A stretch of DNA of 29,390 nucleotides from a virus, in IMG/VR virus record IMGVR_UViG_3300013233_000299, positions 1 to 29,390 of that record. One strand, 5' to 3'. A program made the position numbers and the translations under genes. This document shows, piece by piece, positions 15,625-23,536 of this stretch (the stretch's first letter is position 1; each line of letters opens with the position of its first letter). The notes below the pieces were generated by a model. That model did not search any database and was not told where the DNA came from. It saw only the letters and a list, made by a program, of their open reading frames with translations.

Positions 15625-15834
15625 CTACGTTCGTTTGGCCGCGTTCTCAGCCTTGGCTGCGGCTTTCGACGTAGCCTTTTCCAAGACCGGCGCAGAGGCG
15701 ACGACTTCGCCGCCCCCGCGCTCGAGTAGGTGCTCAGCCATGTCTGCACTGATTGAGATCACTTCGCCGGGCTGCCCTTCGCATCCGGGCATTCGGCAAG
15801 CGTGATTCAGTTTGAAGTTGACCTTCTTGGCCAT
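15625..15834 (-). CDS. Small protein after the capsid gene (paralogue of 13085-13273)
   Basis: 69 residues: MAKKVNFKLNHACRMPGCEGQPGEVISI then HLLERGGGEV and an Ala/Lys-rich disordered tail. Two cysteines near the N-terminus. The 'G..GqPGEVI.I....A..Ll.rG' layout is shared with the 62-residue protein near G. It could be a head decoration or assembly factor; I do not recognise it further. Confidence 0.7.
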   Translation of the reverse strand: MAKKVNFKLNHACRMPGCEGQPGEVISISADMAEHLLERGGGEVVASAPVLEKATSKAAAKAENAAKRT

Positions 15835-15847
15835 GAGTCACCTCCTG

Positions 15848-17251
15848 CTAGACAGCGGCCTGCTGCAAGTATTTAACCGGAGCAGTTCCGGCATCGAGAA
15901 GCCCGCCATCCTGACGGATGAACGCGATGAATCCGACCTGATCGGTGTCGGCGTACCGCTCATCCAGACGCACGAAACGAACGCCGGACACCTGACGGAT
16001 TTTGTACTTGCTGAAATCGCCGAACAGGATCGTTTTGTTATTGACAGCCAAGCTGCTATCCATGTCCTGGTTGATCGTGACGGGGTGGCCGAGCAACACA
16101 TCCGGCGCACCGGTGTTCATCCCGGACTGCCAGAGGTATTGATTGGTGGTGTCCTTCAACTTCCTCAGCGAAGCCAAAACGGAATCGTGCAGCATGAATC
16201 GCGCGTTGGTCCTATACGCCGGATCAACCGAATGGAAGAGATCGAACAGCTCGTCAGGTGCGATTGCCGTACCACTCGCTGCGGTTACGCCAAGGGTAGC
16301 GCCAACTACGACGCCCTCGGGCGTTGAACTTCCGGTCCCAGTAGTGAACTTGGTATTCGAGATTCGGCCAAGCCGCTCGCCCAGCATCTGGCCAATCGTC
16401 GCCGCAATGTCGAATGCGGAGTCTTGCAGCAACTCATGGGGGACAAGCACAAGTTCGGAAGTGAACTTATAAGCACCGTAAGTCTTGCTCGCGAAAGTCG
16501 GATCAACACTTGATCCGATGGTCGTGTTTTCGTTGAGCTGCGCCCCGGTGTTGCCGGTGTCATTCGCGGACGGCCAGGTCAGGTTTTCGCCGCCTGTAGT
16601 GCGGATGATATCCGAAACCTGAAGCATGGCACCAAAGGCCAGCATGTTGATTTCGAGGTTGCTGCCCATCGTAGTGGGCACAGTGAAGCCACCGCTTGAG
16701 CCGGTGCCTGTCGTCAAGTCTCGATGCTCGGCAGTATCCCTCGCCAGCCAACGGGCCTTCGTGGGGTTGTTGTTCCGAAACACCTGGGCCATGGCACGGA
16801 CATACGCAGTGTCGCCGATGCCCATGTCTGCGATCTTGGTATTTGGATTGAGGCCGGTCCGGCGGCAAGCCTCTCGCTGCAAGTCGCTGACAGCCATGTC
16901 TGCGCCACGCTTCAACCACGCTTGCAACGCAAGAGCACGGTGCTCATCTGTGACTTCCGTGTCTGCCTGTCGGTTTTCGTCGCCGATGTTTTCGGGATTA
17001 GACGGACCCGGCTGGCTACGACCAACGAACTCATTGGCGTTTGCCGAGTTCGATTCGTTGGCTTCGGCTTGCTCGACCCGCTCGCCCATGGTGATCTGCC
17101 GGGTCAGCTTGTCGTAGTCTCCGTTGCACTTCACCCAAGCGGCTTCGTCCTCGCCGCTCCAATCGTGCTTGTCATCATTGGCCAGATCACGCATTCGCGC
17201 CATCTCGGCCATTACCTTGGTGCGCTCGTCGCGCAATTCGTTGAGAGTCAT
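15848..17251 (-). CDS. Major capsid protein, HK97 fold with N-terminal scaffold domain
   Basis: 467 residues. Residues 1-65 are a charged coiled coil (MTLNELRDERTKVMAEMARM), residues about 66-100 a loose linker, and the shell domain starts near EHRDLTTGTGSSGGFTVPTTMG (about 157-178). Hallmarks include the LTWPSANDTGNTGAQLNENTTIG E-loop region and 'VLLGHPVTINQDMDSSLAVNNKTILFGDFSKYKIRQV' of the P domain. The coiled N-terminus is the delta/scaffold domain cut by the prohead protease encoded next to it. The start codon is separated by 3 bp from a perfect hairpin (17255-17285) that holds its ribosome site. Very confident. Confidence 0.95.
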   Translation of the reverse strand: MTLNELRDERTKVMAEMARMRDLANDDKHDWSGEDEAAWVKCNGDYDKLTRQITMGERVEQAEANESNSANANEFVGRSQPGPSNPENIGDENRQADTEVTDEHRALALQAWLKRGADMAVSDLQREACRRTGLNPNTKIADMGIGDTAYVRAMAQVFRNNNPTKARWLARDTAEHRDLTTGTGSSGGFTVPTTMGSNLEINMLAFGAMLQVSDIIRTTGGENLTWPSANDTGNTGAQLNENTTIGSSVDPTFASKTYGAYKFTSELVLVPHELLQDSAFDIAATIGQMLGERLGRISNTKFTTGTGSSTPEGVVVGATLGVTAASGTAIAPDELFDLFHSVDPAYRTNARFMLHDSVLASLRKLKDTTNQYLWQSGMNTGAPDVLLGHPVTINQDMDSSLAVNNKTILFGDFSKYKIRQVSGVRFVRLDERYADTDQVGFIAFIRQDGGLLDAGTAPVKYLQQAAV

Positions 17252-17254
17252 CTA

Positions 17255-17285
17255 ACTGCCCCTATGGTTGTGCCACCGGGGCAGT
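17255..17285 (-). promoter_or_regulatory. Hairpin enclosing the capsid ribosome-binding site
   Basis: On the minus strand ACTGCCCC (17285-17278) pairs perfectly with GGGGCAGT (17262-17255), with TGG/CCA pairing in the loop. The only purine-rich ribosome site for the capsid ATG (17251) is the GGGG inside the 3' arm, so folding should hide it. This suggests translation control of capsid synthesis. Confidence 0.6.
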
Positions 17286-17460
17286 CGTTGGAAATGTGCG
17301 CAAAACCGGCGATTCGCCACCGGCAGCGGGTCAAGAAATCAGAACCACTGCCGACAAGGAATCGCCGTATGGACGCCGTTCTCTTTGTCGTCACACTTTC
17401 GCAGCGTTTGCGTATGGACGCATCCGCTACGAAGTGGAGTTATCGGTTGTCTGCTACCTA
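17286..17460. other. Capsid leader region with repeats
   Basis: No gene seen. GTATGGACGC occurs twice about 50 bp apart (starts near 17367 and 17410). GGCGATTCGCC (near 17308-17318) is a palindrome, flanked by CCGG on both sides. CCGGTGGC (minus strand) occurs at 17316-17323 and again at 17272-17279. The region seems to be a 5' leader of the capsid transcript. Confidence 0.5.
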
Positions 17461-17489
17461 TTTATTGCCACGCTGGAGCAAATAGTCAA
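17461..17489 (-). promoter_or_regulatory. Candidate promoter for the capsid gene
   Basis: Minus-strand TTGACT (17489-17484), 17-bp spacer, AATAAA (17466-17461). The -35 overlaps the stop codon of the prohead protease. A separate capsid promoter would explain the 234-bp gap in an otherwise gapless operon and would raise capsid expression. The -10 matches 4 of 6. Confidence 0.45.
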
Positions 17490-18433
17490 GCGTTATTTCT
17501 CAAAGCCTCTTGTAACTTGATTTCTGCCATTCTCAAAGATTTCTCCTTGCCAATGCAAAAAACACATCTCCCAGAATTGCTCCCACTCGAATAGTCACAG
17601 CCATCGCGTTCGGCAGCGGTTCTGAGGCTTGAAAGAGAAACGCCCAAAACCCTGGCGAATCCACTTAAACGATTCAGCGGCGGACAGACAATTGATGCGT
17701 TAAGTATCTCGTTCACTGTTGCAGGCTCAATTCCTGCTCCGCGAGCCATCATAGCAATGATCTCGACTCTCGTTGTGGTGTCGTTGACTTTGCCATCTAT
17801 AATCCTGTTCAACTCGGCTGCCAACGCTCTTCCTCTTGACTCCATGGCCGTATCCTTTCTTGCGTTCCATTCATCGAATAAGTTGCGAGCTTCAACAAAA
17901 CAATCATCGGCAGCACGAATGCCCGTAGTCGTTCCCTCGTAAGCTGGGAAAGTCACAGGGCCGAAGTCGTAACTTCTTACCTCTAAAACCTCGCGGACCT
18001 TGATTGGATTCCCGCTTCTATCGGTAGACTCTCTCAAGTTTTGATCAACTACCTCAAAACTGAATGAGCTGCCGGTTAGGTCACCACGTGCTATTGACGT
18101 TACTACATCGCGTCCCACTTGGGTATCCGCTACATCTATCGAATACCGCAACCCAACAGAATCTTTTTCGAGCCTCATTGTTCCGGCCGTAGTTCTACCA
18201 AGAATCAAGCTCGGGTCGTGATTGAATAGCCCCCGAACATCTTCATTTTTTGACAAAGTGCCATCAAACGCAGTAGGCATAATTCGCTCTACGCATCCTT
18301 CTCGCAAAACAAACTCGCTTCCAGGTGCGTTCTTGTTGTAAAATACTGCTCCATACCCAGTAATAACTTTTCCGCCAGAGCCGTCCCTTACCTCAATTCT
18401 GGCCCGATTATTGGTTATGAATCTTCGTTCCAT
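17486..18433 (-). CDS. Prohead protease (U35) with extra HTH-like C-terminal domain
   Basis: 315 residues. Residues 1-175 are the HK97-type prohead protease: 'GYGAVFY', GLFNHDPSLILGRT with catalytic His72, GDLTGSSFSFEV with Ser122/123, and FGPVTFPAYEGTTTGIR at the end. It trims the capsid scaffold domain after shell assembly. Residues about 190-315 are not part of the protease: ARGAGIEPATVNEILNAS ... RLSGFARVLGVSLSSLR reads like an XRE-type helix-turn-helix, followed by a Cys cluster (C280/C293/C296 area, DGCDYSS, RCVFC). The start overlaps the portal stop by 26 bp, normal for these genes. Confidence 0.88.
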   Translation of the reverse strand: MERRFITNNRARIEVRDGSGGKVITGYGAVFYNKNAPGSEFVLREGCVERIMPTAFDGTLSKNEDVRGLFNHDPSLILGRTTAGTMRLEKDSVGLRYSIDVADTQVGRDVVTSIARGDLTGSSFSFEVVDQNLRESTDRSGNPIKVREVLEVRSYDFGPVTFPAYEGTTTGIRAADDCFVEARNLFDEWNARKDTAMESRGRALAAELNRIIDGKVNDTTTRVEIIAMMARGAGIEPATVNEILNASIVCPPLNRLSGFARVLGVSLSSLRTAAERDGCDYSSGSNSGRCVFCIGKEKSLRMAEIKLQEALRNNA

Positions 18434-20078
18434 TTTTCAATCCTTCATTGTCAATCGACATCTCGATAAACCTATCGGCCAACTGCTCAGGCATATTCGC
18501 CGAAGCGTCACACCACCGAGCAACAGAACCAGAGAGGTCATCGGCTTGCACCTCAGCAGCTTGCAAAAGCGATTCTTTCACTGCGTCAAAATAGGTGCCA
18601 GCAAGTTCTTTCGTCTGGTTTTCGTCGCCCCGCACCGTGGCCACCGCATTGAGGATCGGCGATACGGCACGCTCAAACACTTCGCGATGAGTTTGCAGCT
18701 TGTCTTCGATCCACTCGATGAAGCTGTCCGGCTTGTTCGCTGCTCGTTTGGCCTGAACGCAAATGCGGCTATGCATTCTCGATAAAGCGTCAACCAAGAT
18801 CGCCCTGTGCGTATTCAATAGTTTTGAGTTTTGCTGCAATCCACCGTTGCCAACCGGAGCGATATTCAGCGGCATCATCAACTTATCACCCATCGGGCCA
18901 ACGCTCGGGCGGTTAAGGATTTGCATGGCCTGGTTGATTGTAGCCAAGCCATTGTTTACTTGCATCACCAACGATTCGATCTTCGTTTTGTGATCCAATG
19001 AAATAGCAGCGTCCCTGTTGAACTCGACCACATGGCTGTCCGCCCGCTTCTCCGCCTCAGACAACAACTTATCTCGCAACTCAAGCTCGAAACTCACGAA
19101 GTGAGAATTGAGCGAATCGCTAAGGAACGATTTATTCTCTTGCTCCAGACTGTTGAATGACGTGCGCGCAGGGTGTCCGACCTTGTGCGGAGGGATGCCC
19201 AGCACGTTCGCAATGTCGATCAAGCTAAACTCCCTGGCCTCCTTCATCTGCGCATCTTTAGCCGTAGCGGTCATTACATTAGCTTTCATCCCCTCGCGCA
19301 AAACGGCAACGCGATGGCTACCATCAAGACCCTGGTAGAGAGATTTAAACTCCGCAGCCAACTTCTTCGCGGCTTCGGCACTCAATGCCGCAGGATGCTC
19401 AAGCACAACACCGGGGCCGCCGCCTTGTTTAAAATACACTGCGCCAAACTTCTTCAACGCAATTGACAAGCCCAGTGACTCTTTAGCCACACTGATAACG
19501 TCGTAGCCAACAAGGCCATCGAAGCCAAGGCCGCGCCAATGAATGATGTCCTCGGCAGGCAGCTTACGCTGCTCGAATCCACCGTTCGGCTTGCTTACAT
19601 TCGTCACATACCAAAGTTGCCCATCGACCCGGACCGGGTATGTCTCCATCGGTGACAAGATCAACAATTCGACAGGTACAGCCCCCATGCGAACAATATA
19701 CGCATAGGCATTGCCGTACAGTAGGCGATGACTACACAGGGTTTGCTTGAAGTTGTATGCAGTCATACAACTGTTCGGCTTGTACCGCAGAAGCTGGTAA
19801 GCGGCGTGGTTCGTGTCCTTCTCTTTGCCGCCGCCATCAACACGCTTCCAGATGTTGATCGGAATCTTGCCCACCCAATCACTGAGCAGGTTCACACCCT
19901 TCCACAAGGCGGAATCACCCAACGCCGTGGCCGTGTTCACCCTCACGCCGCTAGAATTGCTGCCTCCCGAAAAGTCGAAGAAGTCATCGCCTATCGCAGA
20001 CAACGGCACAGATGGATTCTCGATACTGCGCTCCAGCGGATGCCCCCGACTCTTATTGTTAAACATTTCGACAAGCAT
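18408..20078 (-). CDS. Portal protein, HK97 family, with C-terminal extension
   Basis: 556 residues. The portal core runs to about residue 425: ALGDSALWKGVNLLSDWVGKIP, SHRLLYGNAYAYIVR, LPAEDIIHWRG, SLIDIANVLGIPPHKVG and NGLATINQAMQILNRPSVG are diagnostic. The portal forms the 12-fold DNA channel at one vertex. The last 130 residues are a helical addition (RMHSRICVQAKRAANKPDSFIEW...) also seen in related phages with fused internal-protein segments; its purpose is unclear. Starts 7 bp after the small membrane protein stop. GGTG precedes the ATG. Confidence 0.93.
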   Translation of the reverse strand: MLVEMFNNKSRGHPLERSIENPSVPLSAIGDDFFDFSGGSNSSGVRVNTATALGDSALWKGVNLLSDWVGKIPINIWKRVDGGGKEKDTNHAAYQLLRYKPNSCMTAYNFKQTLCSHRLLYGNAYAYIVRMGAVPVELLILSPMETYPVRVDGQLWYVTNVSKPNGGFEQRKLPAEDIIHWRGLGFDGLVGYDVISVAKESLGLSIALKKFGAVYFKQGGGPGVVLEHPAALSAEAAKKLAAEFKSLYQGLDGSHRVAVLREGMKANVMTATAKDAQMKEAREFSLIDIANVLGIPPHKVGHPARTSFNSLEQENKSFLSDSLNSHFVSFELELRDKLLSEAEKRADSHVVEFNRDAAISLDHKTKIESLVMQVNNGLATINQAMQILNRPSVGPMGDKLMMPLNIAPVGNGGLQQNSKLLNTHRAILVDALSRMHSRICVQAKRAANKPDSFIEWIEDKLQTHREVFERAVSPILNAVATVRGDENQTKELAGTYFDAVKESLLQAAEVQADDLSGSVARWCDASANMPEQLADRFIEMSIDNEGLKNGTKIHNQ

Positions 20079-20085
20079 GAATCAC

Positions 20086-20232
20086 CTATACCAATATCGC
20101 CGCAACTGATGCGGCTACCAAGATCGAACCAATCACAAGCGGAGGTAGCCACCAGGAAACGCCCGAGCAGCCAATCGCAACGAGTGCCAAGCCAAGCCAC
20201 CACGCCCGCTCTATCGTTTTGTGCTTCCGCAT
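20086..20232 (-). CDS. 48-residue two-span membrane protein between TerL and portal
   Basis: ATG 20232 to TAG 20086. A basic N-terminus (MRKHKTIERAWW) is followed by two hydrophobic helices (LGLALVAIGCSGVSWWL and LVIGSILVAASVAAILV). It fills the whole gap between the large terminase and portal genes and overlaps neither, with the ATG next to the TerL stop. Too short for most gene finders. Function unknown; a membrane protein here is odd for a packaging block. Confidence 0.6.
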   Translation of the reverse strand: MRKHKTIERAWWLGLALVAIGCSGVSWWLPPLVIGSILVAASVAAILV

Positions 20233-20233
20233 G

Positions 20234-21949
20234 TCAGACAAAATCCAGCCCTTCCGTTTCGTACGAACTGACAGCCATTATATTTTCGTTGCTCAGCCCC
20301 AAGGCCATGATCATCGCAACAATTCCGTCAATGTGGTATTTGCGATTCTTTGTAGACTTCACGGGCCGCTTGTTCCCGTTGCGATCCGTAGCGACCACGC
20401 ACTGAGCAGCATGACTCCGCAAGATCGGATTGCCATCATGCCGCAACGTTCCGCCGTCGATTATGTCCTCAAGCTGTTGCGTAGGCTCCGCGTATGTGTG
20501 CCATCCCGCTTGAGCGAACTCCATCACATTCATGCCGTGGTCATCTTGCAGCGACTGGCACATCTCCTTTGTCTTCCACGGATCAAACGCCAACGCAAAA
20601 CCAAAACGTTTATGCAACTCAACAATCTCTTGCTTGATCCACGAACGCTCCACGCTATCGCCCGGCGTCAACGTTATAAAACCCCGATCCGCATAATCCC
20701 GATAAGGCAATCGCTCCTTGCGCGTCTTTTCATCCGCGATTCCGTCAGGCGTCCAAAACCAAACCTTGAACCGATGGCAAGGATCATCGTCCGTCGGCAA
20801 CCAACAAAGAGCCAACGCCGACAAGTCCCACTTGTCACCCAAGTCCAACGCAGCACAACATGGGCGGCCCGCCAGTTCGTCAACGTCGAAGCAATCTTCG
20901 CAAGCCGACCACTTGACCATATCAAGCCAAGGAGTCTTTGCTGCTACCCACTTGTTCAAACGATACCGGCGGAACTTTGATAGCCTTGTCGGGTTCCCAA
21001 GTGCCGCACCATACGACTCCCTCAACTCCGTCTCGTTGATGGTCACACCGAGATTTGGGTTGGCCTTCGCCCAAGTCTTGGGGTCCGCATCGTCGTCATC
21101 TTCTTCGGCCTCCGCGATGTAGGCATAGGTGGTTATGTCCTCGATGTCTCCAGCCATAACAGCCTTGCCATGCTCGTATTCGCTTCTGCCGATCCCGCCT
21201 TCATCCTCTCCGGCTGTCGATGTGACGATAGTCAGCGGCTGTTCTCGTATCGCCCCCGAATATCTCAGCGTCTCAAAACGTTCGGCACCACGAGCATCGA
21301 AGCTGTGCAATTCGTCAACAATCAAGGCACTCGCATCAAGCCCCTCATGTTTTGCAACATCAGCAGACAGCGCCCTGATCCACGACTTCTCCGATGCCTT
21401 GATCATCTTCTTCGACCGAACAACGCTCAGCCTAGACCTGAGTTCGTAAGATGCATCAACCATGTCAGCGGCTGCGCCATAAACAATCCCGGCCTGCTCC
21501 CGGTCGTTAGCCAGACAGTTGACGCGGGCAGATTCTTCGTCGTCACCCAGCAAACTGTAGATCGTCAGCCCCGAAGCTATCGCCGACTTGCCGTTTTTCT
21601 TGGCAACCCATATCTGAATCGTGCGGAATCGACGAAGGCCATTGCTACGAATCCAGCTAAACGCGGGCATGATGATATCATTGGCTTGCCACGGCTCAAG
21701 CACAAACGGCTGACCAGCCCATCGACCAACCGGATGCCTCAAAAATTTCGGAAAGAAATCAACCACCCTTTGGCCAAGAGCCTCGTCAACCCAACACCCA
21801 TCAAGCAAGGCCCGCTCATCGTTCGGGCCACGCAAATACAGCCGCCACGTCTCAGGAAACATCGCCTTGAAATCAGAGACGACCTGCACCAGCCGCTTGG
21901 CCTTTCGTCGCAGTCTCGGATTGGCAACAGGATGTGAGATCGTGACCAC
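20234..21949 (-). CDS. Terminase large subunit
   Basis: 571 residues from GTG 21949. The ATPase half has a Walker A variant (VAKKNGKS, residues 115-122) and Walker B ALIVDE (208-213) followed by the C-motif (TIVTSTAG). The nuclease half has the acidic residues in CAALDLGDKWDLSAL (Asp369) and in KYHIDGIVAMIMAL (Asp541). It cuts concatemers at cos and pumps DNA into the head, with TerS recognising DNA. HK97/Terminase_1 type, normal length. Confidence 0.95.
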   Translation of the reverse strand: MVTISHPVANPRLRRKAKRLVQVVSDFKAMFPETWRLYLRGPNDERALLDGCWVDEALGQRVVDFFPKFLRHPVGRWAGQPFVLEPWQANDIIMPAFSWIRSNGLRRFRTIQIWVAKKNGKSAIASGLTIYSLLGDDEESARVNCLANDREQAGIVYGAAADMVDASYELRSRLSVVRSKKMIKASEKSWIRALSADVAKHEGLDASALIVDELHSFDARGAERFETLRYSGAIREQPLTIVTSTAGEDEGGIGRSEYEHGKAVMAGDIEDITTYAYIAEAEEDDDDADPKTWAKANPNLGVTINETELRESYGAALGNPTRLSKFRRYRLNKWVAAKTPWLDMVKWSACEDCFDVDELAGRPCCAALDLGDKWDLSALALCWLPTDDDPCHRFKVWFWTPDGIADEKTRKERLPYRDYADRGFITLTPGDSVERSWIKQEIVELHKRFGFALAFDPWKTKEMCQSLQDDHGMNVMEFAQAGWHTYAEPTQQLEDIIDGGTLRHDGNPILRSHAAQCVVATDRNGNKRPVKSTKNRKYHIDGIVAMIMALGLSNENIMAVSSYETEGLDFV

Positions 21950-21951
21950 GG

Positions 21952-22080
21952 CTACTCCCGCACTGCAAGATCAACCAACGCCTCAACCGCAGGCGTCCAA
22001 AGCAAAACACTGAACGCAAACATCATCATCTTTCGATTGATCGCCCCGCTAATCCGCCCCTGTTTCTTGCGAGCACTCAT
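21952..22080 (-). CDS. 42-residue protein between TerS and TerL
   Basis: ATG 22080 to TAG 21952. Basic N-terminus (MSARKKQGRISGAINRKMMM) then a short hydrophobic helix (FAFSVLLWTPAVEALVDL). The start overlaps the TerS stop by 4 bp (ATGA) and its stop is 3 bp before the TerL GTG, so translational coupling supports a real gene. No family recognised. Confidence 0.6.
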   Translation of the reverse strand: MSARKKQGRISGAINRKMMMFAFSVLLWTPAVEALVDLAVRE

Positions 22081-22526
22081 GCCTTGGCCACCCTCAACTT
22101 GGGCTTTGGCTTCGACGCGATGAACTCATCCAAAGCGTCGGACGGCCTCGCTTGGTTGTTTGCTATTCTTGCGCGACTTACCGGAGTCAATCCAAACTCT
22201 CCAAGCCAAACAAGCAACTCGCGAGCGATTTCATTCTTCGCACCCAACAACGGATTCTTTCTACTTATGCCACGTTCGCCGCCAGGAATGATCGCTTTCT
22301 TGCCCTTTTTGGATTTGATGATTCCGACGTAATCACCCCACGCCTGACACAAGGCCGCAAACCCCATGAGGTCCAAATCAGTCACGACGCCGCTATACCT
22401 CTCAGCAAAGATCGGCAACAATCTTTTCCATTCCTTTTTCGCCTCCGCCGACATCCACGAAAACGGAGAAAGGTCAAGTTGCTTCAAGATTCTGGCTTGC
22501 TTCAGTTTTGGTTTTCTTCCCTTCAT
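22077..22526 (-). CDS. Terminase small subunit, P27-like
   Basis: 149 residues. The helical layout 'MSAEAKKEWKRLLPIFAERY', 'LTDLDLMGFAALCQAWGDY', 'SRKNPLLGAKNEIARELLVWLGEFGLTPVSRARI' is the P27 small terminase family (the P-hinge and 'GLTP.SR.R' end are diagnostic). It binds the cos/pac region, which lies just upstream, and hands DNA to TerL. The C-terminus is basic. Confidence 0.9.
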   Translation of the reverse strand: MKGRKPKLKQARILKQLDLSPFSWMSAEAKKEWKRLLPIFAERYSGVVTDLDLMGFAALCQAWGDYVGIIKSKKGKKAIIPGGERGISRKNPLLGAKNEIARELLVWLGEFGLTPVSRARIANNQARPSDALDEFIASKPKPKLRVAKA

Positions 22527-22544
22527 GGCAATAACTCACAAAAC

Positions 22545-22626
22545 ACATCAAAAACCCCAAAAAAACGCGCGCCTAGGGCACTCGGTCTCCGGCGGGCAGC
22601 CCTGTAGAAATTGACCCGCCCCCCTG
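22545..22626. other. Putative cos/packaging region
   Basis: The 103-bp gap between HNH and TerS genes holds no ORF. Reading the minus strand, GGGGGGCGGGTCAATTTC is followed by TACAGGGCTGCCCGCCGGAG and a GC-rich palindrome-bearing block, then a run of seven T. This resembles the GC-rich, G-tract plus 'TCAATTTCTACAGGG' sequence found between HNH and terminase genes in many HK97-type phages, where cos cleavage occurs (family knowledge from memory). The exact nick positions cannot be given. Confidence 0.5.
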
Positions 22627-22629
22627 CCA

Positions 22630-22905
22630 TTACAAGCCGCTCGCAGTCTTTGCACTATGGCAAGATTTGCACAGCGGCTGAAGGTTGCTCATGTCATTCG
22701 ATCCGCCTGCGCGTTTCGGAATGATGTGGTCAACGTCTGTAGCAACCACCGTCCAACCTTTCGCCTTGCAACTACGGCACAAAGACTCGTTCGATAGCAC
22801 GATCTTTCGCAATGCTTGCCACTTCCTATCATAGCCACGTTTGCACGCACTCTTTCTGTTGTCGCGTTGCTTTCGCCTTCCAACCTTTGGTGGTGCGATA
22901 GCCAT
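22630..22905 (-). CDS. HNH endonuclease (HK97 gp74-like)
   Basis: 91 residues. Zinc ligands C43-x2-C46 and C79-x2-C82, and the beta-beta-alpha active site with D59-H60, N74 and H83 (DVDHIIPKRAGGSNDMSNLQPLCKSCHSAK, shown in pieces). HNH proteins encoded next to terminase genes stimulate TerL cos cleavage in HK97-like phages. The gene directly precedes the cos-like gap and TerS, which supports this packaging role rather than a homing nuclease. Confidence 0.92.
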   Translation of the reverse strand: MAIAPPKVGRRKQRDNRKSACKRGYDRKWQALRKIVLSNESLCRSCKAKGWTVVATDVDHIIPKRAGGSNDMSNLQPLCKSCHSAKTASGL

Positions 22906-22908
22906 TGA

Positions 22909-23100
22909 TCAACCCTTGATCGCCTCAATGGCCTTGTTGGCCTTGTGGGTAATGGCCACCCCGGTCCAAGTGCCAATCAATGTCATCGCCGTTTGGAATG
23001 CTGGAGATGTTGCATCAACCCAGCCAAGAGAGACGGCAACGCCTGCAACTCCTGCGGCGATCAAGCCGAGATAGGTTTTATTTCCGTCGAGCCACTTCAT
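22909..23100 (-). CDS. Small two-span membrane protein (holin-like)
   Basis: 63 residues: TYLGLIAAGVAGVAVSLGWV and TAMTLIGTWTGVAITHKA are two hydrophobic helices, with a basic C-terminus (HKANKAIEAIKG). Size, topology and location in the small membrane-protein cluster make a holin plausible, but I see no family signature. Overlaps the upstream gene by 4 bp. Confidence 0.6.
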   Translation of the reverse strand: MKWLDGNKTYLGLIAAGVAGVAVSLGWVDATSPAFQTAMTLIGTWTGVAITHKANKAIEAIKG

Positions 23101-23315
23101 GCTTTATCGTCCTTTTGTTTGAGAATGTGTGGGCCTGACTTGAAGTCTCCTTCAATGATATGCCCAGCGATAACCGGCACTAAACAATGATCGAGGTCAA
23201 ACCCTTTCGGTAAATAGACCTCTATCGTTGCTCGAACTATTCCGCCAACTTCATGACCGATAGAGACAGCCGTCACGTTAGCAGGGCGAAAGAAAACAAC
23301 CTTGCCATTGGTCAT
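23097..23315 (-). CDS. Small late protein, unknown
   Basis: 72 residues from ATG 23315 (a longer open frame upstream overlaps another gene and is ignored). Beta-rich: KVVFFRPANVTAVSIGHEVGG then 'RATIEVYLPKGFDLDH'. No membrane segment. The ATG overlaps the previous stop (ATGA). Function unknown. Confidence 0.65.
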   Translation of the reverse strand: MTNGKVVFFRPANVTAVSIGHEVGGIVRATIEVYLPKGFDLDHCLVPVIAGHIIEGDFKSGPHILKQKDDKA

Positions 23316-23536
23316 GGGCTTGCCTCCTTTGGTGGCGGTTCGGGCATGGCAACAGCGATGCCGTCCGCCGCTTGTCCGTCCACCTCGACCACGTTGGCTT
23401 GCGGTGCTTGGTGGACGTGGTATTCGATCAGTGCAAAGTGCTGGCACCCGTGCAAGAACAGAAGACACCCCACCAACGTCATGACCGCCAACACCAGCAG
23501 GATCACGTCTTCTGTGGTTTCAATCCACTTGGCCAT
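23312..23536 (-). CDS. Small membrane-anchored protein (possible spanin-type)
   Basis: 74 residues from ATG 23536. One strong N-terminal helix (VILLVLAVMTLVGCLLFLHGC, about 11-31) and an outside tail ending in MPEPPPKEASP. A lipobox-like LHGC sits at the end of the helix but is not canonical. Its start is nested in the end of the lipoprotein gene upstream. The pair could be inner and outer spanin-like lysis proteins, but the tail lacks a coiled coil, so I only suggest it. Confidence 0.6.
   Translation of the reverse strand: MAKWIETTEDVILLVLAVMTLVGCLLFLHGCQHFALIEYHVHQAPQANVVEVDGQAADGIAVAMPEPPPKEASP

Noticed and set aside
16724-17485. 253-codon plus-strand ORF
   Set aside because: Antisense shadow of the capsid gene and its leader; composition is not protein-like and the capsid frame is certain.
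20219-20980. 253-codon plus-strand ORF
   Set aside because: Antisense shadow of terminase large subunit, Arg/Leu/Pro-rich.
21170-21937. 255-codon plus-strand ORF
   Set aside because: Antisense shadow of the terminase large subunit.
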